Assembly: GCA_023512435.1 (NCBI GenBank)
Contig: JAILZP010000018.1
Span: 1 to 60,438 of the forward strand
Direction: 5' to 3'
Length of the DNA stretch: 60,438 nucleotides
Source of the DNA: Peptococcaceae bacterium
GTDB taxonomy: Bacteria; Bacillota; Desulfotomaculia; Desulfotomaculales; Desulfocucumaceae
Shown: piece by piece, positions 44,710 to 52,248 of the stretch
Position numbering within the stretch: the stretch's first letter is position 1
Layout of the letters: each line of letters opens with the position of its first letter
Notes under the pieces: generated by a model
What the model saw: only the letters and a program-made list of their open reading frames with translations
The model's database searches: none
What the model was told of the DNA's origin: nothing
Position numbers and translations under genes: made by a program

Positions 44710-45045
44710 TCAGGAGAACTTTTTGAAGACCTCCATGAAATCGGCAAGGGATTCCTTCACGTCCCTGCTTTCGTGGAGGTCGCTTTTTATTTTGTCGGCC
44801 AGGTGGCAGGCCAGCACGGTGATGCTCACCCGGTTCACCGCCGACTTGATGGCCGCCAGTTGAGTGACGATATCGCCGCAGCTGCGGCAGTCCTGGATCA
44901 TTTTCTGAACCCCCCGGACCTGTCCCTCGATCTTTTTCAGCCTGCTGAGGAGCTCACCCTGGATCTCGGGGTTCTTCTCCGCAATGGTATAAGCGTCGGC
45001 GTCTTTGCCCGGCCGCCTTTGCCTGACCTTACCGGTGTCCGCCAA
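44710..45045 (-). CDS. CsoR/CstR-family (DUF156) transcriptional repressor
   Basis: 111 residues from TTG 45045 (AGGAGGGAGG upstream). The family pattern LLSRLKKIEGQVRGVQKMI, then DCRSCGDIVTQLAAIKSAVNRVS is clear. In CsoR the second-helix Cys and a later His-x3-Cys bind Cu(I). Here the DI-preceding Cys is present, but the last helix reads LACHLADKI, so the usual final Cys is a Lys and an extra Cys precedes the His. That argues against simple copper sensing; a persulfide or other sulfur sensor (as CstR) would fit the neighbouring tusA operon. Divergent from tusA; dyads at 45074-45089 and near 45190/45270 may be its operators. Confidence 0.85.
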   Translation of the reverse strand: MADTGKVRQRRPGKDADAYTIAEKNPEIQGELLSRLKKIEGQVRGVQKMIQDCRSCGDIVTQLAAIKSAVNRVSITVLACHLADKIKSDLHESRDVKESLADFMEVFKKFS

Positions 45046-45073
45046 TGCTTTTCCCCTCCCTCCTGATTGCACG

Positions 45074-45125
45074 ATACCCGTATTGGTATGCTTATATTTT
45101 ATAGCTCCTGGCGGCATTCTGTCAA
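45074..45125 (-). promoter_or_regulatory. Promoter and dyad of the CsoR-family gene
   Basis: On the minus strand TTGACA (45120-45125), 16-bp spacer, TATAAA (45098-45103). Just downstream lies the inverted repeat ATACC (45074-45078), 6 bp, GGTAT (45085-45089), which could be an autoregulatory operator. Confidence 0.65.
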
Positions 45126-45150
45126 TTGTAATGCCGTGTATATTTAATCC

Positions 45151-45290
45151 TTGACAAAATGGACCCGGCGTGATAATTTTTTTACTGTACCCCTACACGT
45201 ATAGGTTATACAATTTGACAATTTTTAAACTACTGTTCACAATGGCAGGGATATATTTGTTGTCCTGTGGGGTATAGGGGTATATGGTGC
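45151..45290 (+). promoter_or_regulatory. tusA operon control region
   Basis: TTGACA (45151-45156), 17-bp spacer, TAATTT (45174-45179) is a good promoter; a second TTGACA at 45215-45220 has a weaker CACAAT at 45238. G/C-run sites typical of CsoR-family operators occur at 45189-45206 (TACCCCTACACGTATAGG) and 45267-45286 (GTGGGGTATAGGGGTATA). Confidence 0.6.
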
Positions 45291-45334
45291 GGCAGTACGC
45301 CAAACTTAAATTGATTGCTGAGGAGGTATGCCCG

Positions 45335-45589
45335 ATGACACCGGAAGAACTGAAAAGCATCAAGGCCCACAGGGTTGTTGACGCCAGGGGAACTTCCTGT
45401 CCCGGCCCCATCCTTGCGGCCAAAAAGGCCATCGTCGATGTGAAGGCGGGAGAAATTATGGAGATCCTGGCCACCGACTCCGGCACACAGAAAGATATTC
45501 CGGCCTGGGCCAAAAAGATGGGACACGAGTATCTGGGTGTGATTGACGATGCCGGAACCTTCAAGCTGTACGTCAAGAAGGTGAAGTAG
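45335..45589 (+). CDS. tusA: TusA-family sulfur carrier
   Basis: 84 residues from ATG 45335 (GAGGAGG 9 nt upstream). The sulfur-carrying cysteine is in DARGTSCPGPILAAK, the CPxP motif of TusA. The following GEIMEILATDSGTQKDIPAW is the conserved sheet and helix. TusA carries persulfide sulfur to tRNA modification, dissimilatory sulfur oxidation/reduction or molybdopterin pathways. Here it heads an operon with Hdr and DsrE-like genes, pointing to sulfur trafficking to an Hdr complex. It is separated by 1 bp from the next start. Confidence 0.93.
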   Translation: MTPEELKSIKAHRVVDARGTSCPGPILAAKKAIVDVKAGEIMEILATDSGTQKDIPAWAKKMGHEYLGVIDDAGTFKLYVKKVK

Positions 45590-45590
45590 C

Positions 45591-46019
45591 ATGGCCGGGC
45601 AAGCTGGCGAAGGCAAGGACTTTTTACCGAAAATCCTTGTCTTTTCTACGCACAACATTTCAGACCCCGGGATTGATCTGGCCGGCAGTTCACACATGCA
45701 CTACCCGCCCACGGTGGTGGTCGCCAGTATGCCCTGCTCAAGCGGGATAAAGCCCGGGTGGATTTTATACGCGGTGGAGAGAGGTTTTGACGGGGTATTT
45801 CTGGCCACCGACGGGGAAGAATGCGCCTTCCTTCCGGATTGTGCGGAAAGGACCGCGCAGATCGCCCGGAAGGCCCAGGAACTGCTCAGTCAAAACGGGT
45901 ACGATCCCCAGAGGGTGAGAATGTCTGCCGTCTGCTCGGTCTGCGCCGAGCCGTTCACAAACCACATGAAGGAATTTTCGGAGGCGCTGAGAAAGCTTGG
46001 ACCTGCCAGGAAGGGATAG
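45591..46019 (+). CDS. FlpD/MvhD-like iron-sulfur protein
   Basis: 142 residues. Similar to the delta subunit of methyl-viologen-reducing hydrogenase/FlpD, which links HdrA to an electron donor: DPGIDLAGSSHMHYPPTVVV, GFDGVFLATDGEECAF, the final EALRKLGPA. The conserved N-terminal CxxC of MvhD is replaced (FSTHNISDPG), while later cysteines (PC, EEC, PDC, VCSVC) remain. Cluster type may therefore differ from MvhD. Directly follows tusA and precedes the HdrA fusion by 2 bp. Confidence 0.78.
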   Translation: MAGQAGEGKDFLPKILVFSTHNISDPGIDLAGSSHMHYPPTVVVASMPCSSGIKPGWILYAVERGFDGVFLATDGEECAFLPDCAERTAQIARKAQELLSQNGYDPQRVRMSAVCSVCAEPFTNHMKEFSEALRKLGPARKG

Positions 46020-46021
46020 GT

Positions 46022-48727
46022 ATGAATTACGATGTTCTTGTTGTAGGCAGCGGTATAGGGGGGATGGAATCCTCCCTTAAACTCGGCGACATGGGGTACA
46101 AGGTGCTGCTGGTGGAAAAAGAGCCCAGCGTGGGGGGCAAAATGATCCTGCTGAGCAAAGTGTTCCCCACCCTTGATTGCGCCAGTTGCATTTCCACGCC
46201 CAAAATGGCGGCCACCTGGCACCACCCGAACGTCGACGTGATGATTTACTCCGAAGTGGAAAAGATCAAAAGGAACAGGGAAGGCGGGTTCAAGGTCCGG
46301 GTCCGCAGGAAGCCGACCTTTGTGAAACAGGCCCTTTGCACCGGCTGCCGGCAGTGTGAAACGGCCTGCAACGTCGCCGTTCCCGACCAGTACAACTTCG
46401 GCCTGGTGGCCAGGCGGGCGGCCCATATCGCCTTTCCCCAGGCGGTGCCCAAGAAGGCCGTCATTGAGAGAAAGGGCTCTTCCCCGTGCCTGTTTGCCTG
46501 TCCCGCCGGCGTCAAGGCCCACGGCTACGTCGCCCTCGCCAGGGCCGGAAAATTTGACGAGGCTTTTAACCTTGTTCTCGAAGACACGCCCCTGGTCGGA
46601 AGCCTGGGGAGGGCGTGCTTCGCCCTTTGCGAAGCGGAATGCGCCAGGGGCGTCCTGGAAGGGCCGGTTTCGATCAGGAGAATCAAGCGGTTTATTGCAG
46701 ATCGTTATTACCGGCTGCACCCGGAGCCGGATCACAAAGCCCCGGAGGATCTGAACGGCAAGAAGGTGGCCATTGTCGGTTCCGGGCCGGCGGGCCTCAC
46801 CGCCGCTTTCCACCTGGCCAGGAAAGGGTATAAGGTTAAGATCTTTGAGGCGGCGGCGAAGCCCGGCGGAATGCTCAGGCTGGGCATACCGGCCTACAGA
46901 ATCCCCAGGGATGTCGTGGACCGGGATATCAAAAACGTAACGGCGCTGGGAGTGGAGATCGAAACAGGGGTGAGGGTGGAAAACATCCAGGATCTGAAAA
47001 ACCAGGGCTTTGAGGCCGTTTTTATCGCCGCCGGCTGCCAGGGGGCGGCCAAGTTGGGGGTGCCGGGCGAGGACCTGGCCGGGGTGTTCTACGGTGTGGA
47101 TTTCTTGAGAAAGATGAACCTGGGCGAGGCCGTGTCCCTGGGGCAAAGGGTGGCCGTGATCGGCGGCGGCAACGTGGCCATGGACACCGCCCGTTCCGCG
47201 CTGCGGCTGGGGGCGCGGGAAGTGCGCGTGTACTGCCTGGAAAAGGAGGGCGAATTGTTCGCCTCCCCGGGAGAGGTTGAAGCGGCCCGGCGCGAGGGAG
47301 TGAAAATTCACCACGCCAGGGGAGTCAGGCTGATTAAGGGTGAACACGGATCCGTTACCGGCCTGGTGACCGTGGCCGTAAAGTCCGTCTTTGACGAAAA
47401 CGGGCGGTTCAATCCCGTTTATATCGACGGCACGGAGGAAGAAACGGCCGCGGACAGCGTCATTGTTTCCATCGGCCAAAGGGCAGTGTTGAACTTTACC
47501 GGCGGCCTCGAGGAACTGACCGGTGCAAACGGCCGCCTGGCGGTGGACCCGGATACCCTGGCCACCCCGGTGCCCGGCGTGTTTGCCGGCGGGGACGTGG
47601 TGACCGGCCCCTCACTGATCGTCAAGGCAGGAGGGCAGGGCAGGAGAGCCGCTTTCTTTATCGACCGCTACCTGAGGGGGGAAGCCCTGGAAGGGGCCGG
47701 GTTCGATTACAGGCTGCCGGTTGTGGACAAGGAAGAGGTCATGGCCAGGCAGCAAAGTTACAAGACCCTTGTCCCCGTGGAAAAAAAGGAGATTTTAAAG
47801 GAAAGGCCCGATGATTTTACGGAGGTTGAGATCCCCCTGACGGAAGAGGAAGCGCGGTACAGCGCCGGCAGATGCCTGGACTGCGGGGTGTGTTCGCAGT
47901 GCCTGCAGTGTGTCGCCGCTTGCCCGGCAAAGGCCGTTGACATGGAGATGAAGGAAGAGACGGTGGAAGCGGAAGTAAGTTCGGTTATCGTCTCCACCGG
48001 CTTCAGGCTTTTTCCGGCGGACGCCAAACCCCAGTACGGGTACGGGAAATTCAGAAATGTCATCACCGGCATGGAAATGGACCGGCTGCTGGCCCCCACG
48101 AGGCCCTACAATACCATTTTGCGGCCCGGGGACGGCAAGGTGCCGGAAAGCGTTGCCTTCATCCTCTGCACCGGGTCCAGGGACCAGACCGTAAACAACC
48201 GGCTGTGTTCCAGGATATGCTGCATGTACTCGTTGAAGCACAACCAGTTGATCATGGGCGCGCTTCCCCTGGCCGACGTTACTGTCTATTACATCGACAT
48301 ACGGGCGTTCAGCAAGGGGTACGAAGAATTCTACCGGCAGGCAAAAGGGATGGGGGCCAATTTTGTAAAGGGCAGGGTGGCGAAGGTAGAAGAAAAAGAA
48401 AACGGGAACCTGATCCTCCATTACGAAGACATCGACAACGGCGGGAAGCTGAGCCGGGCGGAACATGACCTGGTGGTCCTGTCGGTGGGACTCCTGCCCA
48501 ACACGGAATACATGAACCTGTTTGACGGGGAGGAACTGGAACCCGACGAGTTTTTCTACGTAAAAGAAGCGGACGAGGACCTCAACCCGGGGAAAACGGG
48601 CATAGACGGCGTTTTCGTGGCGGGGACCGCATCCGGCGCCAAGGACATACCCGACTCCATACTGCACGCGGGCGCGGCAGCGGCCCAGGCGGCGGCGCAC
48701 GTTGAAAGGATGAGGAGAGGACAATGA
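46022..48727 (+). CDS. hdrA: HdrA with inserted GltD-like NAD(P)H oxidoreductase domain
   Basis: 901 residues from ATG 46022 (AAGGGATAGGT upstream). Residues about 1-150 and 620-900 are HdrA: FAD site VLVVGSGIGGMESSLKLG, CTGCRQCETAC, later CLDCGVCSQCLQCVAACPAKAV, CTGSRDQTVNN and CSRICCMYSLKH. Residues about 155-615 are a glutamate-synthase small-subunit-like domain: CPAGVKAHGYVALARAGKFDEAF, VAIVGSGPAGLTAAFHLA, AVIGGGNVAMDTARSALRLGA, PGVFAGGDVVTGPSLIV. So the protein could bring NAD(P)H to an HdrA flavin, as in electron-bifurcating or confurcating complexes. It overlaps the next gene by 4 bp. The second HdrA downstream is a separate protein. Confidence 0.88.
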   Translation: MNYDVLVVGSGIGGMESSLKLGDMGYKVLLVEKEPSVGGKMILLSKVFPTLDCASCISTPKMAATWHHPNVDVMIYSEVEKIKRNREGGFKVRVRRKPTFVKQALCTGCRQCETACNVAVPDQYNFGLVARRAAHIAFPQAVPKKAVIERKGSSPCLFACPAGVKAHGYVALARAGKFDEAFNLVLEDTPLVGSLGRACFALCEAECARGVLEGPVSIRRIKRFIADRYYRLHPEPDHKAPEDLNGKKVAIVGSGPAGLTAAFHLARKGYKVKIFEAAAKPGGMLRLGIPAYRIPRDVVDRDIKNVTALGVEIETGVRVENIQDLKNQGFEAVFIAAGCQGAAKLGVPGEDLAGVFYGVDFLRKMNLGEAVSLGQRVAVIGGGNVAMDTARSALRLGAREVRVYCLEKEGELFASPGEVEAARREGVKIHHARGVRLIKGEHGSVTGLVTVAVKSVFDENGRFNPVYIDGTEEETAADSVIVSIGQRAVLNFTGGLEELTGANGRLAVDPDTLATPVPGVFAGGDVVTGPSLIVKAGGQGRRAAFFIDRYLRGEALEGAGFDYRLPVVDKEEVMARQQSYKTLVPVEKKEILKERPDDFTEVEIPLTEEEARYSAGRCLDCGVCSQCLQCVAACPAKAVDMEMKEETVEAEVSSVIVSTGFRLFPADAKPQYGYGKFRNVITGMEMDRLLAPTRPYNTILRPGDGKVPESVAFILCTGSRDQTVNNRLCSRICCMYSLKHNQLIMGALPLADVTVYYIDIRAFSKGYEEFYRQAKGMGANFVKGRVAKVEEKENGNLILHYEDIDNGGKLSRAEHDLVVLSVGLLPNTEYMNLFDGEELEPDEFFYVKEADEDLNPGKTGIDGVFVAGTASGAKDIPDSILHAGAAAAQAAAHVERMRRGQ

Positions 48728-50475
48728 GCGACAGGAGAATGGGCGTCTACATTTGCCACTGCGGCGGAAACATCTCCGACTACGTGGATGTGGAGAGGGT
48801 CAGGCAAACCATTGTTAACGAGCCCGGAGTGGTTGTGGCCAAGACGGTGGTGTCCGCGTGTTCCGACGATTCCCAGCAGCAGATGATCCAGGACATCAGG
48901 GAGCAAAATCTTGACGGCCTTGTGGTGGCCTCCTGTTCCCCCAAACTGCACACGTTCACCTTCAGGAGTTTGGCCAGGCGGGCGGGACTGAACCCGTACC
49001 GGTACACCCAGGTGAATGTGAGGGAGCAGTGTTCCTGGACGCATACGGATGACCGGGAGGGGGCGACAAAAAAGGCCATCCGGCTGATCAGGGCCGGGAT
49101 TGCCAGGACAGGTTTAACCGAGCCCCTTGAGCCCATAAGAATCGATACCGTTCCGCAGGCGCTGGTGGTCGGGGGCGGGATTGCCGGCCTGAGGGCGGCC
49201 ATAGGGCTGGCGGACATCGGCATATCCGTCTTCCTGGTGGAGAAATCAGCGGCTTTCGGCGGATGGGTCAGCCGGTTTGGAGAGATGTATCCCCACGGTA
49301 AAAACGGCAGGCAGCTGATTACAAAACTGATTGACGAAGTGAAAAAAAGAAAGAACATCACTTCGTTCACCAATGCGGAGCTGGTGGAGAAGTCCGGCAG
49401 CATAGGCAATTTCAATGCAAAGATCAGGGTTAACGGCAAGGGCGGCAAGAAAGATGACATCAACGTCAATGTCGGTTCAATTATTATTGCCACCGGTTTT
49501 GACGCGTATCAGCCCGGGGAAGGCGAGTACGGGTACGGCGTGGACGGGGTTTTCACCCTTCCGGAATTTAAGGAACTGCTTGACAAGTCCAAAGGTGTCC
49601 CGGTCCGCAACGGGAAAGAGATAAAAGACATCGTCTATGTCTACTGTGTCGGCAGCCGGCAACCGGAGGACCTGGAAAACCCGAACCGCTACTGCTCCCG
49701 GTATTGCTGCAATGCGGCGGTTCACTCCTCCATCCTGGTCTCTGAAAGGAATCCGAAAGCCCGCCAGTATCACCTTATCAGGGACATGAGGACGTACGGC
49801 AAGTATGAGTTGCTGTATGGTGAATCGAGGGAAAGGGGATCCACTTATCTCAGGTTTGGCGATGACGACCCCCCTGTGGTTGAAAAATGCTCCGACGGGA
49901 AAATAAAGGTCACCGTCAAAGATTTGCTTACCTTCGGGGAAGAGATGGAAATCAAGGCCGACGTTGTTGTTCTGGTAACGGGCATGGTCCCCAAAAAGAA
50001 CGAAGAACTGGTCGGGGCCCTAAAACTGCCAGTGGGAAGAGACCGGTTCTACAACGAGATCCACCCGAAACTGCGCCCGGTGGAAACGGTGGTGGACGGC
50101 GTGTTTATCTGCGGCGCCTGCCAGGGGCCGAAAAACTCTTCGGAAACTGTTGCCTCGGCCCTGGCGGCGGTTACCCAAAGCGCGTCCATTCTCAAGAAAG
50201 GATATGTTGAGCTCGACCCGCTGATGGCTGTAGTCTACCCGGAACTCTGCCAGTGGTGCGGCGAATGCGAAAAGGTCTGCCCGTACTCGGCAATCGAAAA
50301 GAGCGGGGATCAGGGCAGGGAAGTGGCGAGGATAAACAAGGCCGGCTGCAAGGGCTGCGGCGGGTGCGTTCCGGTTTGCCCCAGGGACGCCATTGATCTG
50401 AAAGGATACACCGATGCCCAAATGAAGGCAATGATAGACGGGTATCTAAGGGATGGGGACACACCTCTCTCTTAA
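48724..50475 (+). CDS. hdrA: HdrA-like FAD/Fe-S protein (second copy)
   Basis: 583 residues. Typical HdrA order: RMGVYICHCGGNISDYV at the N-terminus, a Cys-rich loop ACSDDSQQQM, FAD Rossmann ALVVGGGIAGLRAAIGLADIG, the CSRYCC motif, and two C-terminal 4Fe-4S motifs CQWCGECEKVCPYSAI and CKGCGGCVPVCPRDAI. It resembles QmoA/QmoB of sulfate reducers as well as classical HdrA. The last six residues (GDTPLS) and the TAA stop are read from a 52-bp palindromic repeat (50455-50506), so the native C-terminus was replaced or extended by an insertion. It is translationally coupled to the upstream fusion. Confidence 0.9.
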   Translation: MSDRRMGVYICHCGGNISDYVDVERVRQTIVNEPGVVVAKTVVSACSDDSQQQMIQDIREQNLDGLVVASCSPKLHTFTFRSLARRAGLNPYRYTQVNVREQCSWTHTDDREGATKKAIRLIRAGIARTGLTEPLEPIRIDTVPQALVVGGGIAGLRAAIGLADIGISVFLVEKSAAFGGWVSRFGEMYPHGKNGRQLITKLIDEVKKRKNITSFTNAELVEKSGSIGNFNAKIRVNGKGGKKDDINVNVGSIIIATGFDAYQPGEGEYGYGVDGVFTLPEFKELLDKSKGVPVRNGKEIKDIVYVYCVGSRQPEDLENPNRYCSRYCCNAAVHSSILVSERNPKARQYHLIRDMRTYGKYELLYGESRERGSTYLRFGDDDPPVVEKCSDGKIKVTVKDLLTFGEEMEIKADVVVLVTGMVPKKNEELVGALKLPVGRDRFYNEIHPKLRPVETVVDGVFICGACQGPKNSSETVASALAAVTQSASILKKGYVELDPLMAVVYPELCQWCGECEKVCPYSAIEKSGDQGREVARINKAGCKGCGGCVPVCPRDAIDLKGYTDAQMKAMIDGYLRDGDTPLS

Positions 50476-50506
50476 GCCTGGCTTTGAGGGTCAGAGGAAT
50501 GTCCCC
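50455..50506. repeat. 52-bp GGGGACACACCT...GTCCCC palindromic element, copy 1
   Basis: Begins GGGGACACACCT, ends AGGAATGTCCCC, with the ends inversely complementary. Copy 2 at 51115-51166 has the same length and about 85 percent identity by eye. It overlaps the 3' end of hdrA. Confidence 0.88.
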
Positions 50507-50518
50507 GATCGGGGTAAT

Positions 50519-50542
50519 GGGGACACACCTTCAGAGGAATGT
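50519..50542. repeat. Shortened copy of the 52-bp element
   Basis: GGGGACACACCT joined to TCAGAGGAATGT, missing the middle of the 52-bp element; lies right after copy 1 and before the ribosome site of the next gene. Confidence 0.75.
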
Positions 50543-50558
50543 TAAAGGAGATAGTATC

Positions 50559-50807
50559 ATGAACGGAGAGGTAAGAGATCTAAGGGAAGTCATCAGGGAA
50601 GAGATGCTGATGAGGGATAAGATTGCCGGCATCCTTAAAGACGGCCCCCGGACTGTCCCGGAAATCGCCCAGGCCCTGGGACACCCTTCCTGGGAGGTTA
50701 TGTACTGGGTAATGGGAATGCGCAAGTACGGGTACGTGTCCGAAACCGGCGATGTGACCGAAGAAGGCTACCACAGGTACAGGGTGGTTGCAAGGGAGGG
50801 GAACTGA
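50559..50807 (+). CDS. Small winged-helix protein in hdr operon
   Basis: 82 residues from ATG 50559 (AAAGGAG 9 nt upstream). A helix-turn-helix fold is likely: VREVIRE-type helix, KDGPRTVPEIAQALG and WEVMYWVMGMRKYGYVSE with a wing. It lacks Cys. Similar small proteins sit in Hdr clusters of some anaerobes, but I cannot name the family. It could be a regulator or a structural linker. The stop overlaps the hdrC start codon. Confidence 0.7.
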   Translation: MNGEVRDLREVIREEMLMRDKIAGILKDGPRTVPEIAQALGHPSWEVMYWVMGMRKYGYVSETGDVTEEGYHRYRVVAREGN

Positions 50808-51109
50808 TGTCGCTGGTAAATCCCGTTTTCGTTGACGAGGTAAAGAGGTCCGGGGAATTCAACGCAAACGCCTGCATGAATTGCGGGGTATGCAGCGCGG
50901 TGTGCCCCATGGGTATCGAACTCCTCCCCCGGAAGCTGTTCAGGTATGTTTTGCTGGGCCTTCAAGACAAGGTGCTTGAAAACAGGGAAACCGTCTACTC
51001 CTGTCTCCTGTGCGGAATGTGTGAGGCCAACTGCCCGGCCGGGGTCAACATCGCGGAAAACGTCAGGTCGCTGAGATATTACATGAATAAAAAAGTCTTC
51101 AAAATTTAA
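50807..51109 (+). CDS. hdrC: HdrC-like 4Fe-4S protein
   Basis: 100 residues, two 4Fe-4S motifs CMNCGVCSAVCPMGIEL and CLLCGMCEANCPAGVNI, as in HdrC, which wires HdrA to HdrB. Length is shorter than many HdrC (about 190) but normal for the compact type. The start overlaps the winged-helix stop codon. Confidence 0.9.
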   Translation: MSLVNPVFVDEVKRSGEFNANACMNCGVCSAVCPMGIELLPRKLFRYVLLGLQDKVLENRETVYSCLLCGMCEANCPAGVNIAENVRSLRYYMNKKVFKI

Positions 51110-51114
51110 GGAAT

Positions 51115-51166
51115 GGGGACACACCTCCCTCTTAAGCCTGACTTTCCAGGTCGTAGGAATGTCCCC
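51115..51166. repeat. 52-bp palindromic element, copy 2
   Basis: Same length and ends as 50455-50506 (GGGGACACACCT and AGGAATGTCCCC, with TCTTAAGCCTG conserved inside). It lies between hdrC and hdrB, just upstream of the hdrB ribosome site. Confidence 0.88.
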
Positions 51167-51186
51167 GGTTGGAGGAGAGTCGGACC

Positions 51187-52146
51187 ATGCCATTGCCGAT
51201 CGGCGATACCATTGGAATTCTGGCGGATAATCTGCGGATGCGCAAGTCCGTGCTGCCCGTCTCCGCGAAGGGCGCCGCCGCCTGGGCGAAAGGCCTGGGG
51301 CTGCCCAGGGGCGGAGAAACCGTGATTTACACCGGCCTGATGTACCAGATGATCCCTTATATTGCCGCCATGAACAAGGTCCAGGGGATGATCGAGGACT
51401 CCCGGCTGGCCAATTTCGTCGGGCTGGGCAGGTATATCAACCGGGCCGTCAATATATCCGCCTTCATGGCCGTTCCGCCAAAGGGAACACGCCAGTCATT
51501 CAACCGGGTCCTGGTCAATATAGCGCTGCTCTTGAAGCAGGCCGGGCTGGAATTCGGCTGCCTGTACGAAGACGATCTGTACTCAGGGGCGCTGATTTAC
51601 GACCTGGGGATGGACGACGTGCTGGCGGACCACGCCCGCAAGGTGTACGGCGCTTTGAAAAAGCACGGCGTCAGGAATGTAATCACCGTGGACCCCCACA
51701 CCACCCACATGGTGCGGTCGGTATACCCGGATCTGATCAAGGGGTACGACTTGAACGTGAAAAGCTACCTGGAGGTGCTGGCCGAAAGAGATATCGATCC
51801 CCGGGCCGGCCTTTCCGGTGAGGTGGCGGTGCATGATTCCTGCGTCTACGCCAGGTACGAAAACATGCTTAACCAGCCCAGGACCCTGCTGGCAAAGGCC
51901 GGGATTGCCGTCAGGGAACCCGCCGACACCGGACGGTTTACCTTGTGCTGCGGCGGGCCGGCGGAATCCCTGTTTCCCAAAAAGGCCGCGGCCAGGGCCC
52001 GGGCAAGGGTGGAACAGATGAAAGAAGCGGCCCCCAGGGGGGTCACCATGTGCCCCATTTGCTACGTTAACCTGCAAAAAGCCGCCGGGGACCGGATGAT
52101 TATAGAAGATATCTCCAGTTACCTGGTCAGGGCCTATTGCAAATAG
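51187..52146 (+). CDS. hdrB: HdrB-like CCG-domain protein
   Basis: 319 residues from ATG 51187 (TTGGAGGAGA upstream, part of it next to the repeat). The cysteine-rich CCG motifs are CCGGPAESLFPK and CPICYVNLQ, with HDSCVYARYENMLNQPR as the first segment. HdrB-type subunits bind noncubane 4Fe-4S clusters that reduce disulfides. Only one complete CCG pattern is obvious, so the active-site set may be reduced. Stop TAG falls in the first units of a heptanucleotide array. Confidence 0.82.
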   Translation: MPLPIGDTIGILADNLRMRKSVLPVSAKGAAAWAKGLGLPRGGETVIYTGLMYQMIPYIAAMNKVQGMIEDSRLANFVGLGRYINRAVNISAFMAVPPKGTRQSFNRVLVNIALLLKQAGLEFGCLYEDDLYSGALIYDLGMDDVLADHARKVYGALKKHGVRNVITVDPHTTHMVRSVYPDLIKGYDLNVKSYLEVLAERDIDPRAGLSGEVAVHDSCVYARYENMLNQPRTLLAKAGIAVREPADTGRFTLCCGGPAESLFPKKAAARARARVEQMKEAAPRGVTMCPICYVNLQKAAGDRMIIEDISSYLVRAYCK

Positions 52147-52213
52147 CTATTAGCTGTAAGCCTTAAGCAGTTGGTAAAGCTGAAAGCTTACCGCCAATAG
52201 CTGATAGCTGACC
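52144..52213. repeat. Degenerate heptanucleotide array (about 10 units)
   Basis: Units such as GCTATTA, GCTGTAA, GCCTTAA, then after a 2-bp slip GCTGAAA, GCTTACC, GCCAATA, GCTGATA, GCTGACC. The hdrB stop codon TAG (52144-52146) is its first part. Confidence 0.75.
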
Positions 52214-52248
52214 TGTAAGAATTATATTTTAGCATGGGGGGACTGATT

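Noticed and set aside
45890..47479. A 529-codon open frame on the minus strand
   Set aside because: Antisense to the HdrA-GltD fusion; composition is shadow-like and the plus frame has all family motifs.
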